From contig NZ_CP019893.1 in the NCBI RefSeq assembly GCF_002156705.1, positions 2,232,001 to 2,296,000 on the forward strand: 64,000 bases of DNA, given 5' to 3'. The notes below the pieces were generated by a model. That model did not search any database. It worked only from the letters and a program-made list of their open reading frames with translations, and was not told where the DNA came from. Both the position numbers and the translations under genes were made by a program. The stretch's first letter is position 1, and each line of letters begins with the position of its first letter. Of this stretch, positions 9,476-17,178 are shown piece by piece. This stretch comes from Natrarchaeobaculum aegyptiacum (GTDB lineage Archaea; Halobacteriota; Halobacteria; Halobacteriales; Natrialbaceae).

Positions 9476-10364
9476 GGCGATTCACCTCCGACAGCGGCCG
9501 ATCCGGTGACCGGCCGGCCAGTCCGTGCGTGTCGTCTCTCTCGTATATACATTGGATCTCGATACCCGGGTGGGAATCGTCCTGATACAGCCGATGCCGG
9601 GCTTTTGTTATCTCGCGCCTGCACCCCCGTAGACTCGTGCTACAGCGACGCGGTCGTTCGCACAACGATCACGGGGTCCATACACCGCGGCTGGAGACTC
9701 GTTTTCCGACCGTTTCTCGACCGTTTTTCCCTCGTTTCTCGCCTGTATCCGTCGGCGGCTCCGCAGTTTTCGGTCCCTTCTCCGACTATAGTCCGGCCGC
9801 TCGCCGGCTGCGCTCTCCCCGCTGCCCCGCGTTCGAACGACGGCCGTGGCATCCTGCTCTCTGTCGGCCTCCCCGACCGGCCCGGCCAGTCGGCCGTCGT
9901 GACCCGACTCTCTTCTCGAACACGCACAGCCATCCGAGGGGATCGCGCTCGAGGCCGACGATCGACGGGCTGGAACCGCAGGTTCGTGAGCCGCTGGTTC
10001 CTGATGGTTGGCCGTGAACCGTTGACTCCTGTCGGCAGGCACTGCGACACCGCTCTCCGATGGCACGACCCACCGGTTACAGCGGTAGCGAGGCGAAAGC
10101 CCACCCGTTTACGGGCGAGATGAAGCCGACGTACGCCCGTTCGTGACCGTCCACGACGGCAGCGCAGACTTGGCCGTGGCCCGACTCACGTCACACTCTT
10201 GTCCTCGAATCGTTCGATATCGCGTCAGTCACGTCTTCTAACGGGTATACTCGGCTTTCGAGAAGGTAGCTGTGAGATAGTAAAGGGGGCGGGGCTGGCA
10301 GGGGGCTGTGTGAGGTATTCGTCCACCCCCGATCGACGGTCGAATCGGGACCACGAGGGCAGCC
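9476..10364. other. 889-bp intergenic region, no gene supported
   Basis: This lies between the divergent sugar operon and the DUF7344-type gene. Several open frames exist but none has haloarchaeal amino-acid composition or a recognisable family; they are rich in Arg, Ser and Pro as random GC-rich frames are. It carries the operon's candidate TATA box. At 10099-10115 is GCCCACCCGTTTACGGG, which resembles the hairpin at the right ends of haloarchaeal IS200/IS605-type elements and may be a relict, but no tnpA or tnpB homology was seen nearby. Confidence 0.6.
9543..9550 (-). promoter_or_regulatory. Candidate TATA box for the UDP-sugar operon
   Basis: The minus strand reads GTATATAC here, about 70 bases upstream of the acetyltransferase ATG, in a GC-rich stretch. 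If used, it gives a transcript with a leader of roughly 45 bases. No better AT-rich element lies closer to the start. Confidence 0.4.
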
Positions 10365-10895
10365 ATGTCTGAACGTGAACTCACCCAGGCCGAGCTGTTC
10401 GACGTCTTCAGCAACGCTCGGCGACGACGGACCGTCCAGTTTCTCAAACGACAGGGTGGCAGCTGCGACCTCGCGCCGCTCGTCGAGCAGGTCGCAGCCT
10501 GGGAGAACGACGTCGAGGCCGACGAGGTCACGAGGACCCAGCGGCGTCGCGTCTACATCTCCCTCTACCAGACCCACCTCCCCATGCTCGAGGACCACGG
10601 CATCGTCGAGTGGGACCCCGACGCCCACCGCATCGAGCTCATCCCGAGCGAGGAGGTCTTCGAACCCTACCTCGACCGCCGCCTCGAGACCACCCGCGAG
10701 TGGCACCGCGTCTACGCCACCGTCGTCGGCGCGGGTGCCGTCGCACTGGTCCTCACGGTCCTCGCCCCCGCCACCACCACCGTCGCCCCGCTCGTTGCAC
10801 TCGCGCTGTGTCTCCTCGTGCTCGCCGTCTCGGTGATCCAGTACACCACCCGTCGACCCGACCTCGAGTTCCCGCTCGTCGGCTCGAGTCCGTGA
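10365..10895 (+). CDS. DUF7344-type membrane-anchored winged-helix protein
   Basis: A 176-residue protein with an N-terminal helix-turn-helix-like domain (residues about 1-100: FDVFSNARRRRTVQFL, then RVYISLYQTHLPMLEDHGIV) and two C-terminal transmembrane segments around 121-165. The 'N/D-x-RRR' start and the SLYQTHLP motif are typical of a large haloarchaeal family of unknown function thought to be regulatory. A paralogue of the same architecture lies at 14924-15427. It stands alone between two long intergenic regions. What it binds or senses cannot be told. Confidence 0.85.
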   Translation: MSERELTQAELFDVFSNARRRRTVQFLKRQGGSCDLAPLVEQVAAWENDVEADEVTRTQRRRVYISLYQTHLPMLEDHGIVEWDPDAHRIELIPSEEVFEPYLDRRLETTREWHRVYATVVGAGAVALVLTVLAPATTTVAPLVALALCLLVLAVSVIQYTTRRPDLEFPLVGSSP

Positions 10896-10970
10896 TCGGT
10901 CGCGCTCGAGTACAGCTTTCTCGGTACTGCAAGACCCCGGCTAGTCGTCTTTCACTCCTGTTAAGGGTCT

Positions 10971-11499
10971 GTTGGTTTTCGATATATTATCTGTACTCGA
11001 GTATATGGAGAGTAGACCGAGCACACCTCGAAAGCCCCCGGCACGCTCGCGGCGGCTGGCGTCGTGCGCGCCTCGACTCGCTTACGGCCTTCGCTCGCCT
11101 GCGGTGCTACCAGCCACCAGCCGCCGCGACCGCACCGGCCCCTTTCAATCCCACCCGGTCCTCGCCCTCCCCAGCCGACTCCCTCACTGCGTTCGCTCGC
11201 CCCTCGCGCTTCAACGACCTGGCCTCGCGATACTCGGACAGGTCGTCGGCGCGCCAGCCGGCCGGGAGCGCGCCGCCGCGCCGTTCGCGCGGTGGCGCGT
11301 GAGTCGGCGAAAGAGCACGCTCTTCCGAGCATCGCGAACCCGTCGGGTTCGCTCAACGGGGAAGGGCAGGCGTTCTACGGCCCTGGTGGATTGAAAGGGC
11401 GAAGTGCGGTTGCGGTCGTTCAGGCGGCCCTATCCGAGCATACGAGGATATCCGCCTGAACGACCGCAAGCGTGCTGAGGGCTTTCGTCGTGTTCTCGT
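10971..11499. repeat. Dispersed intergenic repeat, copy A
   Basis: The reverse complement of this segment matches 42477-42778 in several blocks separated by unrelated filler: the acgagaaca end, a hairpin block, a CCCTTTCAATCCACCAGG block, and an end block running from GGGGCTTTCGAGGTGT to CGAGTACAGA and a short AT-rich tail. Copy A is longer (529 versus 302 bp). It carries the CCTTTCAATCC(C)ACC motif twice in opposite orientation (11141-11155 and 11385-11399). No credible protein is encoded. It looks like a non-coding mobile or structured element and shares the matching ends expected of one. Confidence 0.7.
11410..11469. repeat. Perfect 18-bp inverted repeat (hairpin) of repeat copy A
   Basis: TTGCGGTCGTTCAGGCGG at 11410-11427 is perfectly complementary to CCGCCTGAACGACCGCAA at 11452-11469. 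The 24-base loop contains a further TATCC/GGATA pairing (11431-11435 with 11446-11450). The same structure occurs in copy B with compensatory changes. Confidence 0.85.
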
Positions 11500-11566
11500 T
11501 TCTTGTCTCTTTCTTAGAATGGTTGGTGAATTGAGAAGAGTATTCTTGATAGACTCCTAGCCGAAA

Positions 11567-12571
11567 CTACTCGTCCTCGAGTGCGTCTTCGGTCACGGTC
11601 GTCCAGAAGTAGGTGTCGACGACGGCGTCGTCCGCGGTCGGATCGTTCGGCGGCTCGCCCTCGAAGAGGAGGAAACCGACCCGGACGGGCTCCTCTAGCT
11701 CGACGTTCGGCGTCGGCGCGACGGCCGTCTCGGTCGTCACGGTCTCTCCGTCGGGGACCGACGCCTCGAGTCGGTCGAGTTCGGTCCGGTCCGTGACCTC
11801 GCCGTCGTCGAGTATCTGTTGCTGGACGACGACCGTGTACTCGGTGTGGGCACCCTCCTGGTTCTCGAGACCGACGGTCACCGATGCCGTCTCACCAGGG
11901 GCGATCTCGGCTGGGAGGTCGCCGGTGACGAGGTCACCGGTATCGTCGTCTTCTGTGTAGAGGCCGAGTTCGCTGTATCCGCCGGCCGAGGTCGGTGCCA
12001 GCAGCCCGAACAGCAGCGCGCCGATGGCGAAGACGATCGCGCCACCGAGGACGATCGTCGAGAGCGTCACGGTCGGACCCGATTCGCGACGCCGCTCGAG
12101 GGCGGAAACCGGCGACACCGTGAACCGGTCGGCTCGAGAGAGACGCAACCGCCGAACGACGCCAAGCTGGGCGGCGACGACGGTGATCCCGCCGAGCGTC
12201 GCGGCGATGGGCTCTGCGCCGAGCCCCCAGCCGGTTATCGGGAGGACGAGCACGACTATCGGTACGACCGTGAGCGACAGTGCGAACGAGATGGCGAGCC
12301 GTTCGACGACGTCGATGCCACTCCACTGCACGGGTCGGGCCGCTCGAGTGGCGGCCCTCGTTTCCGTCCCCGGGAACAGCAACGCCGTCAGGGCATATCC
12401 CGGCAGGAATAGTGCGAGCGGCAGGGTGACTGCCAGTCGCAGGGCACTCCCGCTCGAGGCCGTTGCGACGATGGCGTAGGCGACAATCGCCGCGACGGAG
12501 ACGACGGCGAGGTCGAACGGGTACTGCCTGAGCGCCACGAGCGGGCGCGTGGTGTACGTCCTGATGCTCAT
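11567..12571 (-). CDS. DUF1616 family membrane protein
   Basis: A 334-residue protein with about five hydrophobic segments in its first 190 residues (including LPLALFLPGYALTALLFPG, diagnostic of DUF1616) and a C-terminal extracellular domain of about 140 residues with a beta-sandwich feel (GETASVTVGLENQEG). Haloarchaeal DUF1616 proteins are often found near surface-glycan and S-layer genes; the function is unknown. The start at 12571 gives a short cytoplasmic N-terminus before the first membrane segment. It has no close operon partner. Confidence 0.88.
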   Translation of the reverse strand: MSIRTYTTRPLVALRQYPFDLAVVSVAAIVAYAIVATASSGSALRLAVTLPLALFLPGYALTALLFPGTETRAATRAARPVQWSGIDVVERLAISFALSLTVVPIVVLVLPITGWGLGAEPIAATLGGITVVAAQLGVVRRLRLSRADRFTVSPVSALERRRESGPTVTLSTIVLGGAIVFAIGALLFGLLAPTSAGGYSELGLYTEDDDTGDLVTGDLPAEIAPGETASVTVGLENQEGAHTEYTVVVQQQILDDGEVTDRTELDRLEASVPDGETVTTETAVAPTPNVELEEPVRVGFLLFEGEPPNDPTADDAVVDTYFWTTVTEDALEDE

Positions 12572-12988
12572 CGTCGTCGTTCTCTCCGTCGCTCTCGTCG
12601 CGCTCGCTGTCCGCTTCGTCCAGTGTGCGTCACGGCCGCGCGCACACGCTCGTTCCCTGCGACGGCAGATACAGCGTGGCTACCCATTGCTCCCCCGTTC
12701 CGAGTCCCGGCGTTTTGTTATGGGCGGGATATCCGTCCCCGAACCCCTGTGAGGTGGCTCGCGGAGGGGACGTCGGGTATCGCGATCGGGCCTGCCGAGG
12801 CCGTCGTCGGATTCTGGGCGGTTCGTCGTGGCCGTCGTCAGACTACCAGCACGGTTTGCAGGCTGCACTGGCTACACTGACTGGTTCGATCACTGCGGGG
12901 TCGATCGCCATCGACGAGGGCCGTCCCCGAACGCCGACGACTGCCACCGCTCACCGGGGACCTGAAACCGGCTCTCGAACGCCTGCGG
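12572..12988. other. 417-bp intergenic region, no gene supported
   Basis: This lies between two minus-strand genes, DUF1616 and PadR. Open frames here are short and of random composition. It must hold the promoter of the DUF1616 gene and the end of the PadR transcript; no clear TATA box close to 12571 was found. Confidence 0.5.
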
Positions 12989-13264
12989 TTAGAATTCGAC
13001 GTATTGCTCTTCCCACTCTCGTCTCGCTTCGATCTCCTCGAGCCCGTCGTCGGTAATCGCGTAATAATTCGTCCGTCTGTCGAGTTGCCCCTTCTCGACG
13101 AGCTCCTTGTTGACCAGCGTGTCGAGATTCGGATACAGCCGTCCGTGATTGATCTCGGTGCTGTAGTAGGTCTCGACCTCCTCTTTGACGGACTGCCCCG
13201 AGGGTCGGTCTGCGCCTGCGATCACGTACAGCAAGTCGCGCTGAAAGCCGGTCAGGTCGTGCAT
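12989..13264 (-). CDS. PadR family transcriptional regulator
   Basis: A 91-residue winged helix-turn-helix protein of the PadR type. The pattern LTGFQRDLLYVIAG, then the recognition region STEINHGRLYPNLDTLVNKE and the wing with TNYYAITDDGLEEI, is characteristic. It lacks the long C-terminal dimerisation domain of larger PadR proteins, as usual for the short archaeal form. Such proteins repress nearby or distant genes in response to small molecules; no obvious target is adjacent. The ATG at 13264 is the only sensible start. Confidence 0.93.
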   Translation of the reverse strand: MHDLTGFQRDLLYVIAGADRPSGQSVKEEVETYYSTEINHGRLYPNLDTLVNKELVEKGQLDRRTNYYAITDDGLEEIEARREWEEQYVEF

Positions 13265-13510
13265 TGCTCACTCACGCGAACGGTTCTACTGATTGGCTTT
13301 TTGTTATCCGTCTCGTACAGTCCAGTAGCCCCGTGTTCATCGGCGACGGAGACTGGCCGCTCGAGCGCTGGCTGGCGCGGAAACAGGGGTTTCGTCGTCC
13401 GGGGCGTGAACCTCAGCGCGGCCAGTTTCCACGCCGACCGACCGTCGACGAAACGGAACCCGCCGGAGCCGAATCGAACCCGTGGTAGACCCGGTGGCCG
13501 CGGGCTCGAG

Positions 13511-13843
13511 TCAGTCTCGAGTCATCGGCCGCGAGACGACGATCCCGTCGGCGTCGATCGTCACGCACAGCTGGTCGATCGTCGCCTCGTAGGCCGTCGT
13601 GTGCGACCCGTCTTCTTCGAACCTGACGCACTCGGCGAGCAGGTCCGTCTCGATCAGGTTGTTGATGCGTCGATAGACGGTCGCCGACGAACTGTCCGTC
13701 CGATCGGTCAACTCGCGAGCCGTCTTCGGCTCTTCGCTGGTGGCGACGAGGATCGTCCGGGCGCACTCGTCGCCGAGGACGTCGAGCTGGGCGGCCGGAT
13801 CGCCGGTCGATTCTGTACCCGCGTTGGTTACTTCTGTCGACAT
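13511..13843 (-). CDS. Small winged helix-turn-helix regulator
   Basis: A 110-residue ArsR-like DNA-binding protein. After a polar N-terminus it has LDVLGDECARTILVATSEEPKTARELTDRTDSSSATVYRRINNL, read as three helices with the recognition helix at SSATVYRRINNL (residues about 51-63), followed by a beta-wing. The C-terminal 30 residues may form a small dimerisation strand. Similar proteins are common in haloarchaea as stand-alone regulators. It is separated from the PadR gene by 246 bases, so the two may be transcribed separately. The target is unknown. Confidence 0.85.
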   Translation of the reverse strand: MSTEVTNAGTESTGDPAAQLDVLGDECARTILVATSEEPKTARELTDRTDSSSATVYRRINNLIETDLLAECVRFEEDGSHTTAYEATIDQLCVTIDADGIVVSRPMTRD

Positions 13844-14513
13844 TCGATCACCCCCTGAGCGGGCGTAGCCACACGACCGACTCGAGGCGAAGGCGTGTCA
13901 GCCGTCTGGATTGTTCGAACGGAACGAATCTGCTGGGGATCGTGGTTCCTGTGGACGGGATGGGACATTCCAGTACGACGACCGGTAAGCGATACCGGTA
14001 TTTGATAACGAAGGTCCTTCGAAATCGAAACTCGCCGCTTCGACGACGAAATGCCATATTTCGGTTACGTAAGCTGCGATTTATCGACCGCTTCTGGCCG
14101 GTCCACCCGACTCCCGCGCGGCTGGAATCGACAGAATCTCGCCCAACCCGTCGAAAGTGGCCCAAAGAGTTCACTTCGCGTGACAGTCCCGACCCGTAGC
14201 GGCCCCCCGAGAATCGACGGTCGACGAAGACGGTCGCGTCCGCTGGTTACCCTTTCGACCACTACCCGGTGATGCGATCACGCCATCGACGATGACGGGG
14301 GCGGTCGCGACGTAAGGACGGCTTCCCGAATCCGGAAACGCGGTGTTTCCCGATCGCTCGTGACCGGCGTCGATGAACGGTCTCCGTCCTTTATTCGCGT
14401 CAATCCACCTCGGTTCTACTGATGCTCGGACGGACTCGCGGCGACCCACATCGGGGACCGATCACTCGACTCGGTGTGAATCCGGTTCGAACCCGTCCGT
14501 CTCATCCCCTATC
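13844..14513. other. 670-bp intergenic region with dyad symmetries
   Basis: No convincing gene. The stretch 13980-14095 is less GC-rich than its surroundings and has repeated TTCGAAATCG-like words. Two short dyads stand out: GTGAT-GCG-ATCAC near 14270-14282 and GGAAAC-GCGGT-GTTTCC at 14334-14350. They could be operators for the flanking regulators or hairpins near a transcript end. Confidence 0.5.
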
Positions 14514-14714
14514 ATGAGATCACAACGCGAAGACTGGCGACCGATGGAATCGTCGACAGCGGGACCGCGCTGTCGAAACTGTGGAACGCACGTAACCCAG
14601 CAGTTCGCACGCGTCTTCGGCGACAACGGCGACGTCGTCCACGGTTGTCCCGCGTGTACGACCTATCGCGAAATGCAGTCGGGAGGTCACCTCCCGGGCA
14701 ACCGCCGGCGGTAA
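14514..14714 (+). CDS. Small zinc-finger protein (DUF7563-like)
   Basis: A 66-residue protein with two Cys pairs, CRNCGTHVTQQFARVFG and HGCPACTTYREM, spaced as a single zinc ribbon. The motif order fits the haloarchaeal DUF7563-like family of tiny zinc-finger proteins. The start was placed at ATG 14514; ATG 14544 (MESSTAG) would give 56 residues with the finger intact, and a longer frame from 14373 has random-looking extra sequence. Function is unknown; such proteins are often regulatory or RNA-associated. Confidence 0.75.
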   Translation: MRSQREDWRPMESSTAGPRCRNCGTHVTQQFARVFGDNGDVVHGCPACTTYREMQSGGHLPGNRRR

Positions 14715-14866
14715 CCGTTCGGTGACACCCTGACGACGTCCTGCCGTTGGCTCCATCAGCCTGGACGGTACCGACGAGTCACCCTCGATCGCAACGGCTG
14801 TTTCTCCGACCGACTGGCGAAAATAAAACCAGAGGTTAAAGTCGGTGGTCGATGTACCGGTTTGGT

Positions 14867-14920
14867 ATGATGACCGACGACGGACAGCACGCAGACTCCA
14901 CAGCCGAGACGACCGCCTGA
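14867..14920 (+). CDS. Possible 17-codon leader ORF upstream of the DUF7344-type gene
   Basis: ATGATGACC through TGA encodes MMTDDGQHADSTAETTA and stops 3 bases before the ATG of the next gene. An AT-rich element (AAATAAAA at 14820-14827, GGTTAAAG near 14835) lies about 35-45 bases upstream. The composition is acidic and haloarchaeal, unlike random frames. It may be a translated leader or chance. Confidence 0.3.
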   Translation: MMTDDGQHADSTAETTA

Positions 14921-14923
14921 TCG

Positions 14924-15427
14924 ATGTCGTTGCAGACGAGTCGATCCGAGTCGCTCGCAGAGAGTGAAGTCTTCCACATCCTCGGAAACGACAGGCGGCG
15001 CGCGATCGTGCAACTGCTCGCCGAGACCGCCGGTCAGATCGACGTCTCCGACGTCGCAACCGAGATTGCGGCGACCGAGGCAGACGGCACGCCAGTGCCC
15101 AACAACCTCTACAAGAGCGTCTACGTCTCGCTCCAGCAGACTCATCTCCCCCAGCTCGAGGAAGACGCAGTCATCGAGTACGATTCGGAAGCGAAGACGA
15201 TCTCTCCGGGGCCGAACTTCGACGACGTGCTGACGTACGTCGACGGTCAGCAGGACCGCCGTCCGCTCACACTCCAGTTCCACCTCGGCCTCTGCGTCCT
15301 CGGACTCGCGCTGATCGCCATCGCGGGCCTGAACCTGCCCGGCATCTCGAGCATCGATCCGGTGTTCTGGAGCGTGCTCGTCATGCTCGCCGTCGCGGCA
15401 AGCAGCCTCTACCAGTTGCTCTCCTGA
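14924..15427 (+). CDS. DUF7344-type membrane-anchored winged-helix protein
   Basis: A 167-residue paralogue of the protein at 10365-10895. It shows the same start of the fold (EVFHILGNDRRRAIVQLL), the SLQQTHLPQLEEDAVIEY motif near residue 70-85, and two C-terminal membrane segments (about 110-133 and 140-163). The family is confined to haloarchaea in my experience and is presumed regulatory because of the winged-helix-like domain. It is preceded by the short reading frame at 14867 and followed by a 275-base gap with the 18-bp tandem repeat. Confidence 0.85.
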   Translation: MSLQTSRSESLAESEVFHILGNDRRRAIVQLLAETAGQIDVSDVATEIAATEADGTPVPNNLYKSVYVSLQQTHLPQLEEDAVIEYDSEAKTISPGPNFDDVLTYVDGQQDRRPLTLQFHLGLCVLGLALIAIAGLNLPGISSIDPVFWSVLVMLAVAASSLYQLLS

Positions 15428-15524
15428 GTTCACGGTCGTCGAGTCACTCGCCTGCATCACGTACATGTCAACGCACTCGAGTCACGGACCTCGGCAGACG
15501 ACGCCGGCTCACGCCGTCTGAGCC

Positions 15525-15625
15525 GCCGTCGTTCGGCTGGATGCCGTCGTTCGGCTGGATGCCGTCGTTCGGCTGGATGCCGTCGTTCGGCTGGATGCCG
15601 TCGTTCGGCTGGATGCCGTCGTTCG
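15525..15625. repeat. 18-bp tandem repeat, five copies plus partial sixth
   Basis: The unit GCCGTCGTTCGGCTGGAT is repeated exactly five times (15525-15614), followed by 11 bases of a sixth copy. Each unit contains CGTCGTTCGGC and can form short local hairpins. The array sits 78 bases beyond the stop of the minus-strand membrane regulator and 98 bases after the plus-strand DUF7344-type gene, in the gap between convergent genes. Because 18 is a multiple of three, all six frames stay open, which produces misleading repetitive peptides. Confidence 0.95.
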
Positions 15626-15702
15626 TCCCCGAATACACGGCTCCGATGCCCGACCTGCGGCTGAGCGGCTCCACTCTCCATGCAAAAACCGAGACAGCCG
15701 GT

Positions 15703-16266
15703 CTAATCGTGGTTCGATTGTGATTGCGAGCGAGACCGGGCGCTCGTTCCAGCGCCGGACCCAGCCCCCGTCCCTGCCCTCGAACTGGACGAAGACTGGT
15801 CCGGCGACTGTGAGGCCGTCGGTTCGTGCCCCGGGAGGCAGACGAGATTCTCCCGTCCGAGCCTGAGTTTCGTCACCTGACCGTCTTCCTCGAGGTCGGC
15901 CAGTAGTCGGCTCACTTTCGCTTTCGACCAGTCGACCGAGTCGACGATCCGAGATTGCTTCATTCGGCCCCCGTTTTCCTTGATAAGTCGTCGGACTCGT
16001 TCCCGGTCGGTCACGAACTCGTCTGGCTGGCCCTCCCGGCTGGTTCCGATCGTCGACCGCCCGTCGAGGCGCTTTCGGACCAGAAGCACCCCGCCGAGGA
16101 TGGCGAGGACGACGATACCGGCGAACGCGGCCAGGTGCGGACTCGCAATCTGACCGACAGGGACAGACTCGATCGAGTATGGAAAACTCTCTATTTCGAT
16201 TATCTTTCCGACTTCCCATACTATATCTGAGGCGACTAGATCTGGGTCACGGTTCTCGGCGATCAT
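15703..16266 (-). CDS. Membrane-bound winged-helix regulator
   Basis: A 187-residue protein with one transmembrane helix at about residues 49-67 (LAAFAGIVVLAILGGVLLV), a linker, and a cytoplasmic MarR/IclR-like winged helix (about 88-147: VRRLIKENGGRMKQSRIVD, DWSKAKVSRLLADLEEDG). The C-terminal 40 residues are low-complexity Ser/Gly/Arg. Haloarchaeal relatives with this wHTH usually have a signal peptide and a longer extracellular domain; here only 45 residues precede the membrane helix and an in-frame stop lies 9 codons upstream, so it is a short form or has lost its sensor domain. Function is presumed transmembrane signalling to DNA. Confidence 0.8.
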   Translation of the reverse strand: MIAENRDPDLVASDIVWEVGKIIEIESFPYSIESVPVGQIASPHLAAFAGIVVLAILGGVLLVRKRLDGRSTIGTSREGQPDEFVTDRERVRRLIKENGGRMKQSRIVDSVDWSKAKVSRLLADLEEDGQVTKLRLGRENLVCLPGHEPTASQSPDQSSSSSRAGTGAGSGAGTSARSRSQSQSNHD

Positions 16267-16550
16267 GGCGTAGATATCGGGATTGATGGCTCACTCGTGG
16301 GTTACGATCGTTGTCTCCCCACAAAGCAATTGTTGTTGATCTGCATTCTTACTCGATCTCTATACTGTCTTTATTTCTTTTCTGTGGCCGCCCGGCGGCC
16401 CCGGGTGATGGCGAGATTCGTCACAGACTTCCCCGATGGTCCACATTCGCGTTGTCCCTGCAACTGCCTGCGACTGCACCGACGGCTGTCGAGTCCCGGT
16501 CCGTTCGACGGTTCGCCGGGTGCTCGTGAGTCGATCGGACCCGCTTCCGA

Positions 16551-16904
16551 TCAGACTCCTGGCACACCGGCGGCCTCGAACCCCGTCACGCCGAGGAACG
16601 CGAGGACGTAGAGGACCACGAGCACGGAGAGCCAGGCGACGATCGTGATCGCCGCCGCGTCGATCCACCCACCGGGATACCGGGTGTTGATCACCGCCAG
16701 ATAGGCGATGAACACGAGCACCGGCCCCAGCAGCGGAATCCACCCCAGGAAGAACCCGACGACGGCCCAGACGACTGCCCCGATCAGCGCCGTGATGATC
16801 GCGTAGGTGTAGTCTTCGGCGTCGACGATGACCATCGCGCCGAGGTAGATACCCAGTGCGCCGATGAGCAGGCTCACGACGAACACGATGAGGCTCTCGA
16901 TCAT
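16551..16904 (-). CDS. Small four-helix membrane protein, function unknown
   Basis: A 117-residue, strongly hydrophobic protein with four predicted membrane segments (about 3-27, 34-52, 55-72 and 84-108) and the loop INTRYPGGWIDAA. Homologues with this pattern are common, unnamed proteins in haloarchaea. No catalytic or transport motif is visible. It lies alone between two regulators' intergenic gaps. The 284-base gap on its 3' side (16267-16550) has an AT-rich patch around 16335-16380 and no supported gene. Confidence 0.8.
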   Translation of the reverse strand: MIESLIVFVVSLLIGALGIYLGAMVIVDAEDYTYAIITALIGAVVWAVVGFFLGWIPLLGPVLVFIAYLAVINTRYPGGWIDAAAITIVAWLSVLVVLYVLAFLGVTGFEAAGVPGV

Positions 16905-17178
16905 ATCTCGGCGTTCGGCGGTGCGTCCGTTAGTTATCGCTCACGTACACGAACTGGAGCGGCAGAAAAACGGGTCGACGCCCAGTTCTCGTCAGGGTCT
17001 CCGGCCGGGCGAAAGCCCGTACTACGGGTGAAACGATCGGCGGCGGTTATACCGGACGAGCCACCGCTGGCGGCTCTCACTCGACCGCCGATTCGAGTGG
17101 TCGATGGCTTCCCCTCGAGTCGCCGGTGCCGAAGGCCCAACAGAAGCTATTTGCGCTTCCCTCGGCAACTCCCGTCCG

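Noticed and set aside
10099-10115. Possible IS200/IS605 right-end hairpin relict (GCCCACCCGTTTACGGG)
   Set aside because: The stem is short and decayed, and no tnpA or tnpB similarity lies beside it; kept only as a remark.
9311-10123. 270-residue plus-strand frame in the 9.5-10.4 kb gap
   Set aside because: It begins inside the acetyltransferase gene in antisense and has no conserved or acidic composition.
11385-11399. GTGGATTGAAAG-like motif resembling the 3' end of haloarchaeal CRISPR repeats
   Set aside because: It occurs singly or as an inverted pair within the dispersed element, with no regular spacing, spacers or cas genes.
15509-16219. Repetitive peptide genes over the 18-bp array
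   Set aside because: The repeat keeps all frames open because its length is a multiple of three; flanking residues have no haloarchaeal composition or known family.
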